Assembly: GCA_963773665.1 (NCBI GenBank)
Contig: CAVZBZ010000004.1
Coordinates: forward strand, 186,001-250,000
Origin: DATJLY01 sp963773665
GTDB taxonomy: Bacteria > Pseudomonadota > Alphaproteobacteria > ATCC43930 > CGMCC-115725
Direction: 5' to 3'
DNA length: 64,000 nt
Positions 46,950 through 55,220 of the stretch are shown here, in pieces. The translations under genes and the position numbers were made by a program. The notes under the pieces were generated by a model. The model made no database searches. It worked only from the letters and a program-made list of their open reading frames with translations, and was not told the DNA's origin. Positions within the stretch are counted from its first letter, which is position 1, and each line of letters opens with the position of its first letter.

Positions 46950-48242
46950 ATGCCGACCAACAGCCAGCATCCGGAAACCATCGCGCTCCACGCCGGCTAC
47001 CGGTCCGACCCGACGACGACCGCGGTCGCGGTGCCGATCTATCAGACGACCGCCTATCAGTTCAGTTCGACCGAGCACGCCGCCAACCTGTTCGCGCTGA
47101 AAGAGCTCGGCAACATCTACACGCGGATCATGAACCCGACGCAGGCGGTGCTCGAGGAGCGCATCGCCGCGCTCGAAGGCGGCGTCGCGGCGCTTGCCGT
47201 TTCGTCGGGCCAGGCGGCCTCGCTCTTCGCGGTGCAGAACATCTGCCACGCCGGCGACAATTTCGTCAGCTCGACCGACATCTATGGCGGCACCTGGAAT
47301 CTGTTCCAGAACACGATGAGCACCATGGGCATCGAGTGCCGGTTCGTCGATCCGGCCGATCCCGAAAGCTTTCGCCGCGCCACGGACGCGCGCACGCGCT
47401 GCTATTACGGCGAGACGTTGCCCAATCCCAAGCTCACGGTCTTTCCCGTCGCCGAGGTCGCGAAGATCGGGCGCGAGCTGGGCGTGCCGCTCATCATGGA
47501 CAACACCGCCTGCCCGGTGCTGTGCCAGCCGCTGAAGCACGGCGCCGCCATCATCGTGCACTCGACCACCAAATATATCGGCGGCCATGGCACCTCGATC
47601 GGCGGTGTCCTGGTGGACGGCGGCAATTTCGACTGGGAGAAGCATGCCGACCGCTTCCCCATGCTCAACACGCCCGATCCCAGCTATCACGGCGCGGTGT
47701 GGACGCAGGCGGTGAAGCCATTGGGCCCCATCGCCTATATCCTCAAGGCGCGGGTGACGCTGCTGCGCGACATCGGCGCCGCCATGTCGCCCTTCAACGC
47801 CTTCCTGTTCATCCAGGGGCTCGAGACCGTGGTGCTGCGTATGCGCCAGCATTGCGCCAACGCCGCCGCCGTCGCGCAGTATCTGTCGAAGCATCCGAAG
47901 ATCGCGAAAGTCATCTTCCCCGGTGCCATGACCGGCGAGATGAAGCGCCGCGCCGATACCTATCTCAAGGGCGGCTATGGCGGTCTCGTGGGCTTCGAGC
48001 TGAAGGCCGGGCGCGACGCGGGGCGCAAATTCATCGAAGCGCTGAAGATGTTCTATCACGTCGCGAACATCGGCGACGTGCGCTCGCTCGCCATTCACCC
48101 GGCGACCACGACGCACTCGCAGCTCACGCCCGAGGAACAGGCACGGACGGGCGTCACCGACGGCTTCGTGCGGCTCTCGGTCGGGATCGAGCACATCGAC
48201 GACATCGTCGCCGATCTCGATCAGGCGCTGGCCGCCGTCTAG
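46950..48242 (+). CDS. O-acetylhomoserine sulfhydrylase / Cys-Met metabolism PLP enzyme
   Basis: 430 residues from ATG 46950 with AAGAAGGGGG upstream. It is a cystathionine-gamma-lyase-fold PLP enzyme with PIYQTTAYQFSSTEHAANLF, SSGQAASLFAVQNI, the PLP lysine K208 in HSTTKYIGGHG, and VRLSVGIEHIDD. The length over 420 residues with IGGHGTSIGGVLVDGG favours O-acetylhomoserine sulfhydrylase (MetY/MetZ) over gamma-lyase. It makes homocysteine from O-acyl-homoserine and sulfide in methionine synthesis. Its TAG overlaps the convergent MFS stop as CTAG. Confidence 0.9.
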   Translation: MPTNSQHPETIALHAGYRSDPTTTAVAVPIYQTTAYQFSSTEHAANLFALKELGNIYTRIMNPTQAVLEERIAALEGGVAALAVSSGQAASLFAVQNICHAGDNFVSSTDIYGGTWNLFQNTMSTMGIECRFVDPADPESFRRATDARTRCYYGETLPNPKLTVFPVAEVAKIGRELGVPLIMDNTACPVLCQPLKHGAAIIVHSTTKYIGGHGTSIGGVLVDGGNFDWEKHADRFPMLNTPDPSYHGAVWTQAVKPLGPIAYILKARVTLLRDIGAAMSPFNAFLFIQGLETVVLRMRQHCANAAAVAQYLSKHPKIAKVIFPGAMTGEMKRRADTYLKGGYGGLVGFELKAGRDAGRKFIEALKMFYHVANIGDVRSLAIHPATTTHSQLTPEEQARTGVTDGFVRLSVGIEHIDDIVADLDQALAAV

Positions 48243-49678
48243 GGAGAACGATGGCCGCTCATCAGCGCGCCGTCGGCGGGCGAGAGGCGGACGAACCACA
48301 GCATCGAGGCGAGCGGGAACAGCACCATCATGAGAAAGACCGCGGCGAAATCGCCTTGCGGCGGGCTCTGCGCCTGCCCGGCGAAGACGCCCAGAAGCGT
48401 CGCGCTGATGGCGATGCCGAAACTCTGCGACAGCTGCTGCATCACGCTCGCGAGGCTCGAGCCGGGGCTGATCCTCGGTCCCGCGAGATCGGCATATCCC
48501 AGGCTCGACAGCGCCGTGTACATGAGCGAGCGGAAGAATCCGAGTGCGAGGAGAAGCGCCGCGAGCGCCCAGTAGGGCGTGGCATCGGTGATGAGCGCCA
48601 GGCCCATCATCAGCGCCGCGACGATCGCGCCGTTCACCAGCAGCACCGTGCGGAAACCGTGGCCGCGCAGGATGCGCGGCGTGACGACGCGCATGCCGAC
48701 CGACGAGACCGCGGTCAATGACGTGAAAAGGCCCGACTTGAACGCCGAGAATCCGAGGGCGAGCTGCAACAAAAGCGGCAGCAGGAACGGCGTCGAGCCA
48801 TAGCCGATGCGGCACAATGTCCCGCCGACATTGCCGATGCGGAACGTCTTGATCGAAAAGAGGCTGAGATCGATCACCGGGTCGTGCGTGCGGCGCGCGT
48901 AGAAGACATAGGCGCCGAGGAAGCCCGCCGCGGTCGCGACGATCAGGAGCTCGACCGCGCTCGAAACGCGCACGCGGCCCGCGAATTCGAGCGCGAGCTG
49001 GGCCGCGGCGAGGCCGATGGCGCAGAGGGCAAAGCCCGCGAAATCGAAGCGCGCGAGGCTCTTCTCGCGGAAATTGTCGAACCAGCGCAGAGCCAGCGCG
49101 ATGCCGAGGAAACCCACCGGCACATTGATGTAGAAAATCCAGCGCCACGAGGCGTAGGTCGTGAGAAAGCCGCCGACGAGCGGCCCGAGCGCCGGGCCGA
49201 TCATCGCCGGCATCATGACATAGCCCATCGCCACCACGACTTGCGAGCGCGGGAACGATTTCAGCATGACGAGCCGGCCCACCGGGTTCATGAGCGCGCC
49301 GCCCACGCCCTGCAGCACGCGCATGGCGACCAGCATCGAGAGCGAATTCGACGCGCCGCACAGCGCCGAGGCGGTGGTGAAGACCGCGACCGCGATGCAG
49401 AACACGGTGCGCGCGCCGAACCGGTCGGCGATCCAGCCGCTTACCGGGATGAAGACGGCGAGGCTCAGGAGATACGAGGTGATGGCGAGGTTGAGCCTGA
49501 GCGGGCTTTCGCCGAGACTCGCCGCCATCTGCGGCAAGGACGTGGCGATGATCGTCTGGTCGAGGCTCTCCATGAAGAGCGCGCAGGCGCACACCATCGG
49601 AATAAGGAGCCGCAGACGCGGCTCCTCCTCGGTGCGATAGGTTTGTTCCTGCCGTTTCTCGGGCCGCGCCTCGTCCAA
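48239..49678 (-). CDS. DHA2-family MFS multidrug efflux transporter
   Basis: 479 residues from a proposed TTG start at 49678 with GGGCGAGG upstream. Translation further upstream runs into a palindromic repeat and is not natural. It has about 14 membrane helices. Family marks are FMESLDQTIIATSLPQMAAS (helix 1 motif), GWIADRFGARTVF, MRVLQGVGGALMNPVGRLVM and IGPALGPLVGGFLTTYASWR (motif C). It is probably a proton-driven exporter of drugs or aromatic compounds. Convergent with the PLP enzyme. Confidence 0.88.
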   Translation of the reverse strand: MDEARPEKRQEQTYRTEEEPRLRLLIPMVCACALFMESLDQTIIATSLPQMAASLGESPLRLNLAITSYLLSLAVFIPVSGWIADRFGARTVFCIAVAVFTTASALCGASNSLSMLVAMRVLQGVGGALMNPVGRLVMLKSFPRSQVVVAMGYVMMPAMIGPALGPLVGGFLTTYASWRWIFYINVPVGFLGIALALRWFDNFREKSLARFDFAGFALCAIGLAAAQLALEFAGRVRVSSAVELLIVATAAGFLGAYVFYARRTHDPVIDLSLFSIKTFRIGNVGGTLCRIGYGSTPFLLPLLLQLALGFSAFKSGLFTSLTAVSSVGMRVVTPRILRGHGFRTVLLVNGAIVAALMMGLALITDATPYWALAALLLALGFFRSLMYTALSSLGYADLAGPRISPGSSLASVMQQLSQSFGIAISATLLGVFAGQAQSPPQGDFAAVFLMMVLFPLASMLWFVRLSPADGALMSGHRSP

Positions 49679-49703
49679 GATAATGCCTCGCCCTTTCTGT
49701 GCT

Positions 49704-49787
49704 CTCGTCGTTCCTGCGAAAGCAGGAACCCAGGGCAAGCGACGTGCGGCGGCCCTGGCTCCCCGCTTGCGCGGGGACGACGACAAG
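49704..49787. repeat. Dispersed palindromic intergenic repeat, copy 1
   Basis: Two hairpin arms (TTCCTGCGAAAGCAGGAA and CCCCGCTTGCGCGGGG) flanked by CGTCGT and ACGACG, with a CCCTGG centre. It lies between the MFS start and the phenylacetate-CoA ligase gene. The second copy at 60989 has the same organisation. This is a repeat type common in proteobacterial genomes and creates false peptides of the VPAFAGTT kind. Confidence 0.75.
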
Positions 49788-49826
49788 AATTGCAATCCGC
49801 ATTACCATGACGCTGGGGAGGATGCG

Positions 49827-51149
49827 ATGGGCAAGCGCTTCGGCCGCGCGCCGCCACGGGACGAGCTCGAGCCGATCGAGTTTGCCTCGCGCGACGAGCT
49901 CGCGGCGCTGCAGCTCGCGCGGCTCAAAACGTCGCTGGCGCATGCCTATGCGAACGTGCCGCATTATCGCCGGGCATTCGACGCGGCCGGACTCCATCCC
50001 GGCGATGTGCGGACGCTCGACGACATCCGCAAATTCCCGCTCACCACCAAGGACGATCTGCGCGCCAACTATCCCTTCGGCCTGTTCGCCGTGCCGCAGG
50101 AGCGCATCAGCCGCATCCATGCCTCGTCGGGCACGACCGGGAAGCCGACCGTCGTCGGCTATACCGCGCGCGACCTCGACATCTGGGCGGACCTCATGGC
50201 GCGCAGCATCCGCGCCGCCGGCGGGCGCGCGGGGATGAAGGTGCATGTGGCCTATGGCTATGGCCTCTTCACCGGCGGGCTCGGCGCGCATTACGGGGCG
50301 GAGCGCCTCAACTGCACCGTGATTCCCGTCTCGGGCGGCATGACCGAGCGGCAGGTGCGGCTGATCGCCGATTTCGCGCCCGAGATCATCATGGTGACGC
50401 CGTCATACATGCTGGCGATCCTCGACGAGTATCGTCGGCAGGGGCTCGACCCGAGGTCCTCGTCGCTCGAGATCGGCATTTTCGGCGCCGAGCCCTGGAC
50501 CAACGCCATGCGCGCCGAGATCGAGGACGCGTTCGACATGGACGCCGTCGACATGTACGGGCTGTCCGAGGTGATCGGCCCGGGCGTGGCCCAGGAATGC
50601 GTCGAGACGAAGGACGGGCTTCATGTCTGGGAGGACCATTTCCTGCCCGAGATCGTCGATCCGGCGACGGGGCAGGCGCTTCCCGACGGCGAGCGCGGCG
50701 AGCTGGTGCTGACCTCGCTGACGAAGGAGGCGATGCCGGTCGTGCGCTACCGCACGCGCGACCTGACGCGGCTTTTGCCCGGCACGGCGCGGACGATGCG
50801 GCGGATCGAGAAAATTACCGGCCGCGCCGACGACATGATCATCCTGCGCGGCGTCAACGTCTTTCCGACGCAGATCGAGGAGCTGATCCTCGAGGACCGG
50901 CGGCTTGCGCCGCATTTCGTGCTGGAGCTGAAGCGCGAAGGACGGCTCGACGCCATGACCGTCAAGGTCGAGGCGCGCGAAGATGCGCAGGACGCGGACG
51001 CGCGCGCCGCCGCGGCGGCCAATCTCGCGCACAGGATCAAGGCGCTCATCGGCATCAGCGTCGAAGTTGCGGCCGAAGCGCCCGGCGCGATCGAGCGCTC
51101 GATCGGCAAGGCCAAGCGCATCGTCGATCTCCGCCCGAAGGACGGATGA
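49827..51149 (+). CDS. paaK: Phenylacetate-CoA ligase
   Basis: 440 residues from ATG 49827 with GGGGAGG upstream. It activates phenylacetate or a substituted arylacetate to its CoA thioester. Motifs: RIHASSGTTGKPTVVGYT (AMP-binding P-loop), YGYGLFTGGLGAHYGAE, GAEPWTN, DMYGLSEVIGPGVAQEC, and ITGRADDMIILRGVNVFPTQ, which is typical of PaaK. No paaABCDE oxygenase is present in the window. A DpgC-like enzyme that acts on arylacetyl-CoA lies two genes further on, suggesting a linked route. Confidence 0.93.
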   Translation: MGKRFGRAPPRDELEPIEFASRDELAALQLARLKTSLAHAYANVPHYRRAFDAAGLHPGDVRTLDDIRKFPLTTKDDLRANYPFGLFAVPQERISRIHASSGTTGKPTVVGYTARDLDIWADLMARSIRAAGGRAGMKVHVAYGYGLFTGGLGAHYGAERLNCTVIPVSGGMTERQVRLIADFAPEIIMVTPSYMLAILDEYRRQGLDPRSSSLEIGIFGAEPWTNAMRAEIEDAFDMDAVDMYGLSEVIGPGVAQECVETKDGLHVWEDHFLPEIVDPATGQALPDGERGELVLTSLTKEAMPVVRYRTRDLTRLLPGTARTMRRIEKITGRADDMIILRGVNVFPTQIEELILEDRRLAPHFVLELKREGRLDAMTVKVEAREDAQDADARAAAAANLAHRIKALIGISVEVAAEAPGAIERSIGKAKRIVDLRPKDG

Positions 51150-52006
51150 GCTATAGTCGCCCCATGAGCGTCGCCACGATCGAGACCGCGCATTTCGGCG
51201 CCATCCCGGTGCGGCACCGCGACTGCCCGCTGTGCGGGCGCAACAATGACGCCGCGCCGGAGAGCCGCTTCTCGCTGCCGCCGTGGACCGTGCGGGAGTG
51301 CGCCCAATGCGGCTTCGTCTATATCGACCGCGCGCCCTATTACGAGGTCCAGGTCGAACAGATGGCATGGGACCGCACCACCAAGATCGAGGAGCAGCGC
51401 CGCGCCGAGCTGCGCCCCATATCGTACAAGGCGAGCAAATCGTTGCGCTTCCGCATGCATTTGCTGCCGAAGCGGACGATGCTGCAATATATCGCGGCGC
51501 GCATATCGGGCGGCAACGTGCTCGATCTCGGCTGCGGCAACGGCCAGGCGATGGACGGGTTTGCCGCGTCCTTCACGCCCTACGGCATCGAGATCTCGGC
51601 CGCACTCGCGCGCGAGGCCGACCGCGTCTTTCGCGCGCGCGGCGGGGCCGCGATCAGCGGCCCGTGCGTCGAGGGCTTGCGCCAGTTCCCGGAGAATTTT
51701 TTTGCGGCGGCGAGTTTGCGATCCTATCTCGAGCACGAGGCCGAGCCGCGCGCAGTGCTGGAAAATCTCGCGCGTGTGTTGGCGCCCGGCGGATTCGCGG
51801 TCGTGAAGGTGCCTAATTACGGCTCGCTCAACCGCATGGTCATGGGCAAGCGCTGGTGCGGCTTCCGCTATCCCGACCACCTCAACTATTTTACGCCGCG
51901 CACGCTTGCGGCGATGGCGGACAAGGCAGGGTTCGACACGGAATGGGGCGTCACCGGCCGGCTCCCGACGAGCGACAACATGTGGGCGGTGCTGACGAAG
52001 CGCTGA
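51146..52006 (+). CDS. SAM-dependent methyltransferase with N-terminal zinc ribbon
   Basis: 286 residues from ATG 51146, which overlaps the paaK stop (ATGA); a second ATG at 51164 is possible. The N-terminus has two CxxC pairs (CPLCG and CAQCGFVYID), a zinc-ribbon-like knuckle. This is followed by a class I methyltransferase with VLDLGCGNGQAMDGF and the late LAPGGFAVVKVPNYGSLNRM. Similar proteins methylate sugars or small acids. Coupling to paaK suggests the same substrate pathway. Confidence 0.82.
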   Translation: MSYSRPMSVATIETAHFGAIPVRHRDCPLCGRNNDAAPESRFSLPPWTVRECAQCGFVYIDRAPYYEVQVEQMAWDRTTKIEEQRRAELRPISYKASKSLRFRMHLLPKRTMLQYIAARISGGNVLDLGCGNGQAMDGFAASFTPYGIEISAALAREADRVFRARGGAAISGPCVEGLRQFPENFFAAASLRSYLEHEAEPRAVLENLARVLAPGGFAVVKVPNYGSLNRMVMGKRWCGFRYPDHLNYFTPRTLAAMADKAGFDTEWGVTGRLPTSDNMWAVLTKR

Positions 52007-53371
52007 CTATTCCTTCCGCTGCGCCGCGTTCCAGTTGCGCTCGAGATTGGCGATGAGGGCCGGGCTGAAATGGCAGGCGGCCTGCTCGCGCGCATAGACC
52101 GCCATGTAGCGGCGGAAGAGGTCCAGGGGCTCGAGCGCCACGCGCAGCGCGCGCCGGTTGCCGGCGGCGCTGACGACGCCCGACTGGGTGAAGTCCTGAA
52201 CGACCCGGTCGATCGCCGCGTCCATTTCGGCCGGCGCCACGACCTTGTCGCAGATGAGGCGGCCCACATCGCTGTCGCAGTCGAGGCGGCGCTCCATCAA
52301 GATTGCCTGGCGCGCGAGGCGCTCGCCGGTGAAACGCGCAAGGCGCAGGTTGGCGGCGCCGGGGATGATGCCCTCCTTGCGCGCCGGCAAGGTCATGTAG
52401 GCATCGCTGGCCGCCACCACGTGGTCCATCACGAGAAGAAGCTGGCAGCCGCCGCCGATGGCGAAGCTGTCGACCGCGGCGAGCCACGGTTTCTCGACCG
52501 TGCCGCCCGCGACCTCGTCGGGGCTCTCGTCCGCCTCGGCCACGCCGCGGAACAGCTTGTTGACGAGCCCCAGGTCGCGCTTCACGAACCACACGAACGG
52601 CACCTTGCCGCGATAGAGATGAGTGAGGTTGATGCCGGCGTTGAAGACGCGGCGGCCGCGCCATTTCGGATGCTGCACTTCCGCCCCGCGCAGCACGGCA
52701 ATCTCGCTTTGCCGGTCGAGCGTCGCAACATCGACCGCGCATTCGAGCGCATCGAGCGTCGTCTCGTCCTCGGCATTGAGGAAGCGCGGATTGTTCATCG
52801 TCACGTGAACCGCGCTCCCGCGCCGCTCGACGAGCGCCGTGCCGAGATCGAGCCGGCCGGAGGCTGCGAATTCGTGCGCGCGCTCGGCCAATTCGGGCCG
52901 CGGCAGCAGCATGGCGTGGCAGAGATGCGCGCCCGCCTCGGCGTCGGCGAGGAATGCGGCAAGGAGAAGCCCGTGATCGATCTCGATGCCGTCCTTGTCG
53001 CGCTGCAGGAGCGCGCTTTCGGCGGCAAGCTCGGCGCGGCTCGGCGCGAGGCCGGGGACGCGGCGCGCGGCATCGTGCACCAGGTCCTCGACGCGGATGA
53101 AGCGCGTGCGGCTCGCGGTCAGATCGTCATAGAGCGCGCGGGCGTGGCGTGCGAGAAAACGCCCGCGCGCGGCGCGGCAGGCGGCGAGGACGAGCGACGC
53201 TGTCGCGGCATCGGCGGCGCTGCGTTGCGGCTTCGGCGGCAGTTGTACCAGGAGATTTTGCCCCTCGCGCCAAAAACGCGAGAATCGCTCCTCATCCTGC
53301 CGCCGGTTGCCGCCCGCCGTGGGCGCAGCACCCGCCCAGGCGCGTGCCGCCTCTGCCGCGGCGGCGCTCAT
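52007..53371 (-). CDS. dpgC: DpgC-like cofactor-independent arylacetyl-CoA dioxygenase
   Basis: 454 residues, longer than a normal enoyl-CoA hydratase. About 185 helical residues (FLARHARALYDDLTASRTRF, PGLAPSRAELAAESALLQRD) precede a crotonase domain. The sequence agrees closely with what I recall of DpgC: FLNAEDETTLDALECAVDV, GRRVFNAGINLTHLY, AVDSFAIGGGCQLLLVMD (GGGCQ at 306-310), ARKEGIIPGAANLRLARFTG and RRALRVALEPLDLFRRYMAV. DpgC oxidises 3,5-dihydroxyphenylacetyl-CoA to the glyoxylate without metal or cofactor. The start overlaps the stop of the binding-protein gene (ATGA). The substrate here may differ. Confidence 0.82.
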   Translation of the reverse strand: MSAAAAEAARAWAGAAPTAGGNRRQDEERFSRFWREGQNLLVQLPPKPQRSAADAATASLVLAACRAARGRFLARHARALYDDLTASRTRFIRVEDLVHDAARRVPGLAPSRAELAAESALLQRDKDGIEIDHGLLLAAFLADAEAGAHLCHAMLLPRPELAERAHEFAASGRLDLGTALVERRGSAVHVTMNNPRFLNAEDETTLDALECAVDVATLDRQSEIAVLRGAEVQHPKWRGRRVFNAGINLTHLYRGKVPFVWFVKRDLGLVNKLFRGVAEADESPDEVAGGTVEKPWLAAVDSFAIGGGCQLLLVMDHVVAASDAYMTLPARKEGIIPGAANLRLARFTGERLARQAILMERRLDCDSDVGRLICDKVVAPAEMDAAIDRVVQDFTQSGVVSAAGNRRALRVALEPLDLFRRYMAVYAREQAACHFSPALIANLERNWNAAQRKE

Positions 53372-54375
53372 TGCGCCTTCTTCGCGGCCTCCTCGACGTA
53401 GGAAAGGTCCGCGAGTTTCTTGGCGTCGAGATCGCCCTTGAGGAATCCCAGCTCGCGCTGCGTCTCGATGTTCGCCTGAAGCGCCGCGAGGTCGGGAGTG
53501 CCGTTGGGGTCGTGGTAGAAATCGCCGCCCTTGGTGAAGAGCCAGCTCTGATAGACCGGTGCCGGAATCTTGGTGAAGTCAGAGACGATCTTCACCACCT
53601 CGTCGTGGTTCGCGGGGTCCGAGTACCAGTGCAGCGCGCGCAGCGAATCCTCGAGATAATCGACGACGGCCTGCCTGTTCTTCTGCAGGAATGGCTCGCG
53701 CGCGGTCTGGATGATCATTTCCGAGCGGCCGATCGCCTCCTTCTGCGTGAAGAGCGTGCGGGCGATGTCGCGCAGGCCCGGATCGGCGGTGAACGGGCGC
53801 ACGCCGCTGATGAGGTCGACCTTGTGCTCCTGCAGCATCGACTTCATGTTCGGAAAGGCGCCTTCGACGAAGGTGACATTCTTCTTGTCCTCGAGTCCGT
53901 GCTTCTTGAGCATGGCGCGCATCGCCATGTCGACGGCGCTGCCGGCGCCGTTAGAGACGACGACCTTGCCCTTCAGATCCTCAACGGTTTTGATCGGCGA
54001 ATCCTTCAGCACCATGTATTCGTTGGTGTAGTAGCCCTCGACGCCGTCCTGGAACACGTCGGCGATGATGCGCAGGTCGCTCATGCCGGCGTTCTGCACC
54101 GCGAACGACAGGGTCGAAAAGGCGAGCGGCGCCATATCGATCTCGCCCGCGGCAAGCGCTGTGATCATTGGCGGCGTGCCCTGGAAGCGAATGGTGTCGA
54201 GCGTGTAGCTCTGGCCCTCGTGCTTGGCGATGCCGGCCTTGTTGAACATGAGGAGCGGCGAATCCGCGCCGGGCACGACATAGCCGATGCGCAGTTTCAC
54301 GGGATCGGAAGCGGCGCCCTGCGCAGAGAACGCCGCAAGCGCCACAGCGGCGAAGATTATCGAACGCTTCATCAT
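53368..54375 (-). CDS. NitT/TauT-type ABC substrate-binding protein
   Basis: 335 residues from ATG 54375, with GGGAGAAAC upstream. A signal peptide (MKRSIIFAAVALAAFSAQG) is followed by a periplasmic SsuA/THI5-like fold: LRIGYVVPGADSPLLMFNKA, ITALAAGEIDMAPLAFSTL, VEDLKGKVVVSNGAGSAVDM and VEGAFPNMKSMLQEHKVDLI. It would bind an organic anion such as a sulfonate or aromatic acid. The permease and ATPase genes are not adjacent. Translational coupling to the DpgC-like gene suggests it brings in that pathway's substrate. Confidence 0.82.
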   Translation of the reverse strand: MMKRSIIFAAVALAAFSAQGAASDPVKLRIGYVVPGADSPLLMFNKAGIAKHEGQSYTLDTIRFQGTPPMITALAAGEIDMAPLAFSTLSFAVQNAGMSDLRIIADVFQDGVEGYYTNEYMVLKDSPIKTVEDLKGKVVVSNGAGSAVDMAMRAMLKKHGLEDKKNVTFVEGAFPNMKSMLQEHKVDLISGVRPFTADPGLRDIARTLFTQKEAIGRSEMIIQTAREPFLQKNRQAVVDYLEDSLRALHWYSDPANHDEVVKIVSDFTKIPAPVYQSWLFTKGGDFYHDPNGTPDLAALQANIETQRELGFLKGDLDAKKLADLSYVEEAAKKAQ

Positions 54376-54475
54376 GTTTCTCCCGACCGTTGCCTCTCGA
54401 GCGCCGTACCTATAGACCATCGGTGGCGCCGGGAGAATCCTGTTATCATGGCGCCGGAAAAACGGGAGGGCTCGG

Positions 54476-55219
54476 GTGACGGATTCGCTCGGATATCGGG
54501 CCAAGTTCGGGGTGCTCGTTCCGTCAACCAACACCTCGGTGCAGCCCGAATTCGACGCCATGCGGCCAGACGGCGTCACCAATCACATCAGCCGCATCCG
54601 CATCCCCAACATGGCGCTCGAGAACGACGACGATTTCGCGCGCCTCGTCGATCACATCGCCGCGGGCCAGATCGAGGCGGTCGACAGCGTGATGACGTGC
54701 GAGCCCGACCGGATCGTGCTCGGCATCTCGGTCGAGACTTTTTGGGGCGGCTATGACCTGTCGCGGAAGCTGAAAGCCGAGCTCGAGGCCCATACCGGGC
54801 TCCAAGTGTCGATGGGCGCCGAGGCGAGCGAGCTGGCGCTGAAGCGGCTTGGCGCCAGGCGCATCGGCGTGGTCACGCCCTATTGGCCGGTCGGCGACAA
54901 GAACGTCGCGCAATTCTTCGCCGAGGCCGGGTTCGAGGTGGCGAAGATCGTCGGCCTCAAATGCCGCAGCCCCGTGCTGATCGCGCATGTGAGCGAACGC
55001 GAACTCGACGAGGCCGTGACGGCGGCCGACGGCCCCGGCATCGACGCCGTGATCCAGGTCGGCACCAATCTCGCCATGGCGCGGCTTGCGCCCGAGGCTG
55101 CGCGGCGGCTCGGCAAGCCGGTCGTCGCGATCAACACCGCGATCTACTGGCATGCGCTGCGCGCGTCGGGGATCGGCGACAGGATCGAAGGTTTTGGACC
55201 GCTGCTCGAGGCACATTGA
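54476..55219 (+). CDS. Maleate isomerase / arylmalonate decarboxylase-like protein lacking the expected cysteines
   Basis: 247 residues from GTG 54476, with ACGGGAGGG upstream. The fold is the Asp/Glu racemase superfamily: FGVLVPSTNTSVQPEFDAMR, RIGVVTPYWPVGDKNVAQFF and GKPVVAINTAIYWHALRASG. Family enzymes use Cys at two mirror positions. Here the first region reads VLGISVETFWGG and the second VIQVGTNLAM, with no Cys in either. Either a different chemistry or a non-catalytic role is possible. It is divergent from the binding-protein gene and followed by the quinone oxidoreductase one base after its stop. Confidence 0.75.
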   Translation: MTDSLGYRAKFGVLVPSTNTSVQPEFDAMRPDGVTNHISRIRIPNMALENDDDFARLVDHIAAGQIEAVDSVMTCEPDRIVLGISVETFWGGYDLSRKLKAELEAHTGLQVSMGAEASELALKRLGARRIGVVTPYWPVGDKNVAQFFAEAGFEVAKIVGLKCRSPVLIAHVSERELDEAVTAADGPGIDAVIQVGTNLAMARLAPEAARRLGKPVVAINTAIYWHALRASGIGDRIEGFGPLLEAH

Positions 55220-55220
55220 C

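Noticed and set aside
49683..49826. N-terminal extension of the phenylacetate-CoA ligase and of the MFS protein
   Set aside because: The peptides are translations of the palindromic repeat; both genes have better starts.
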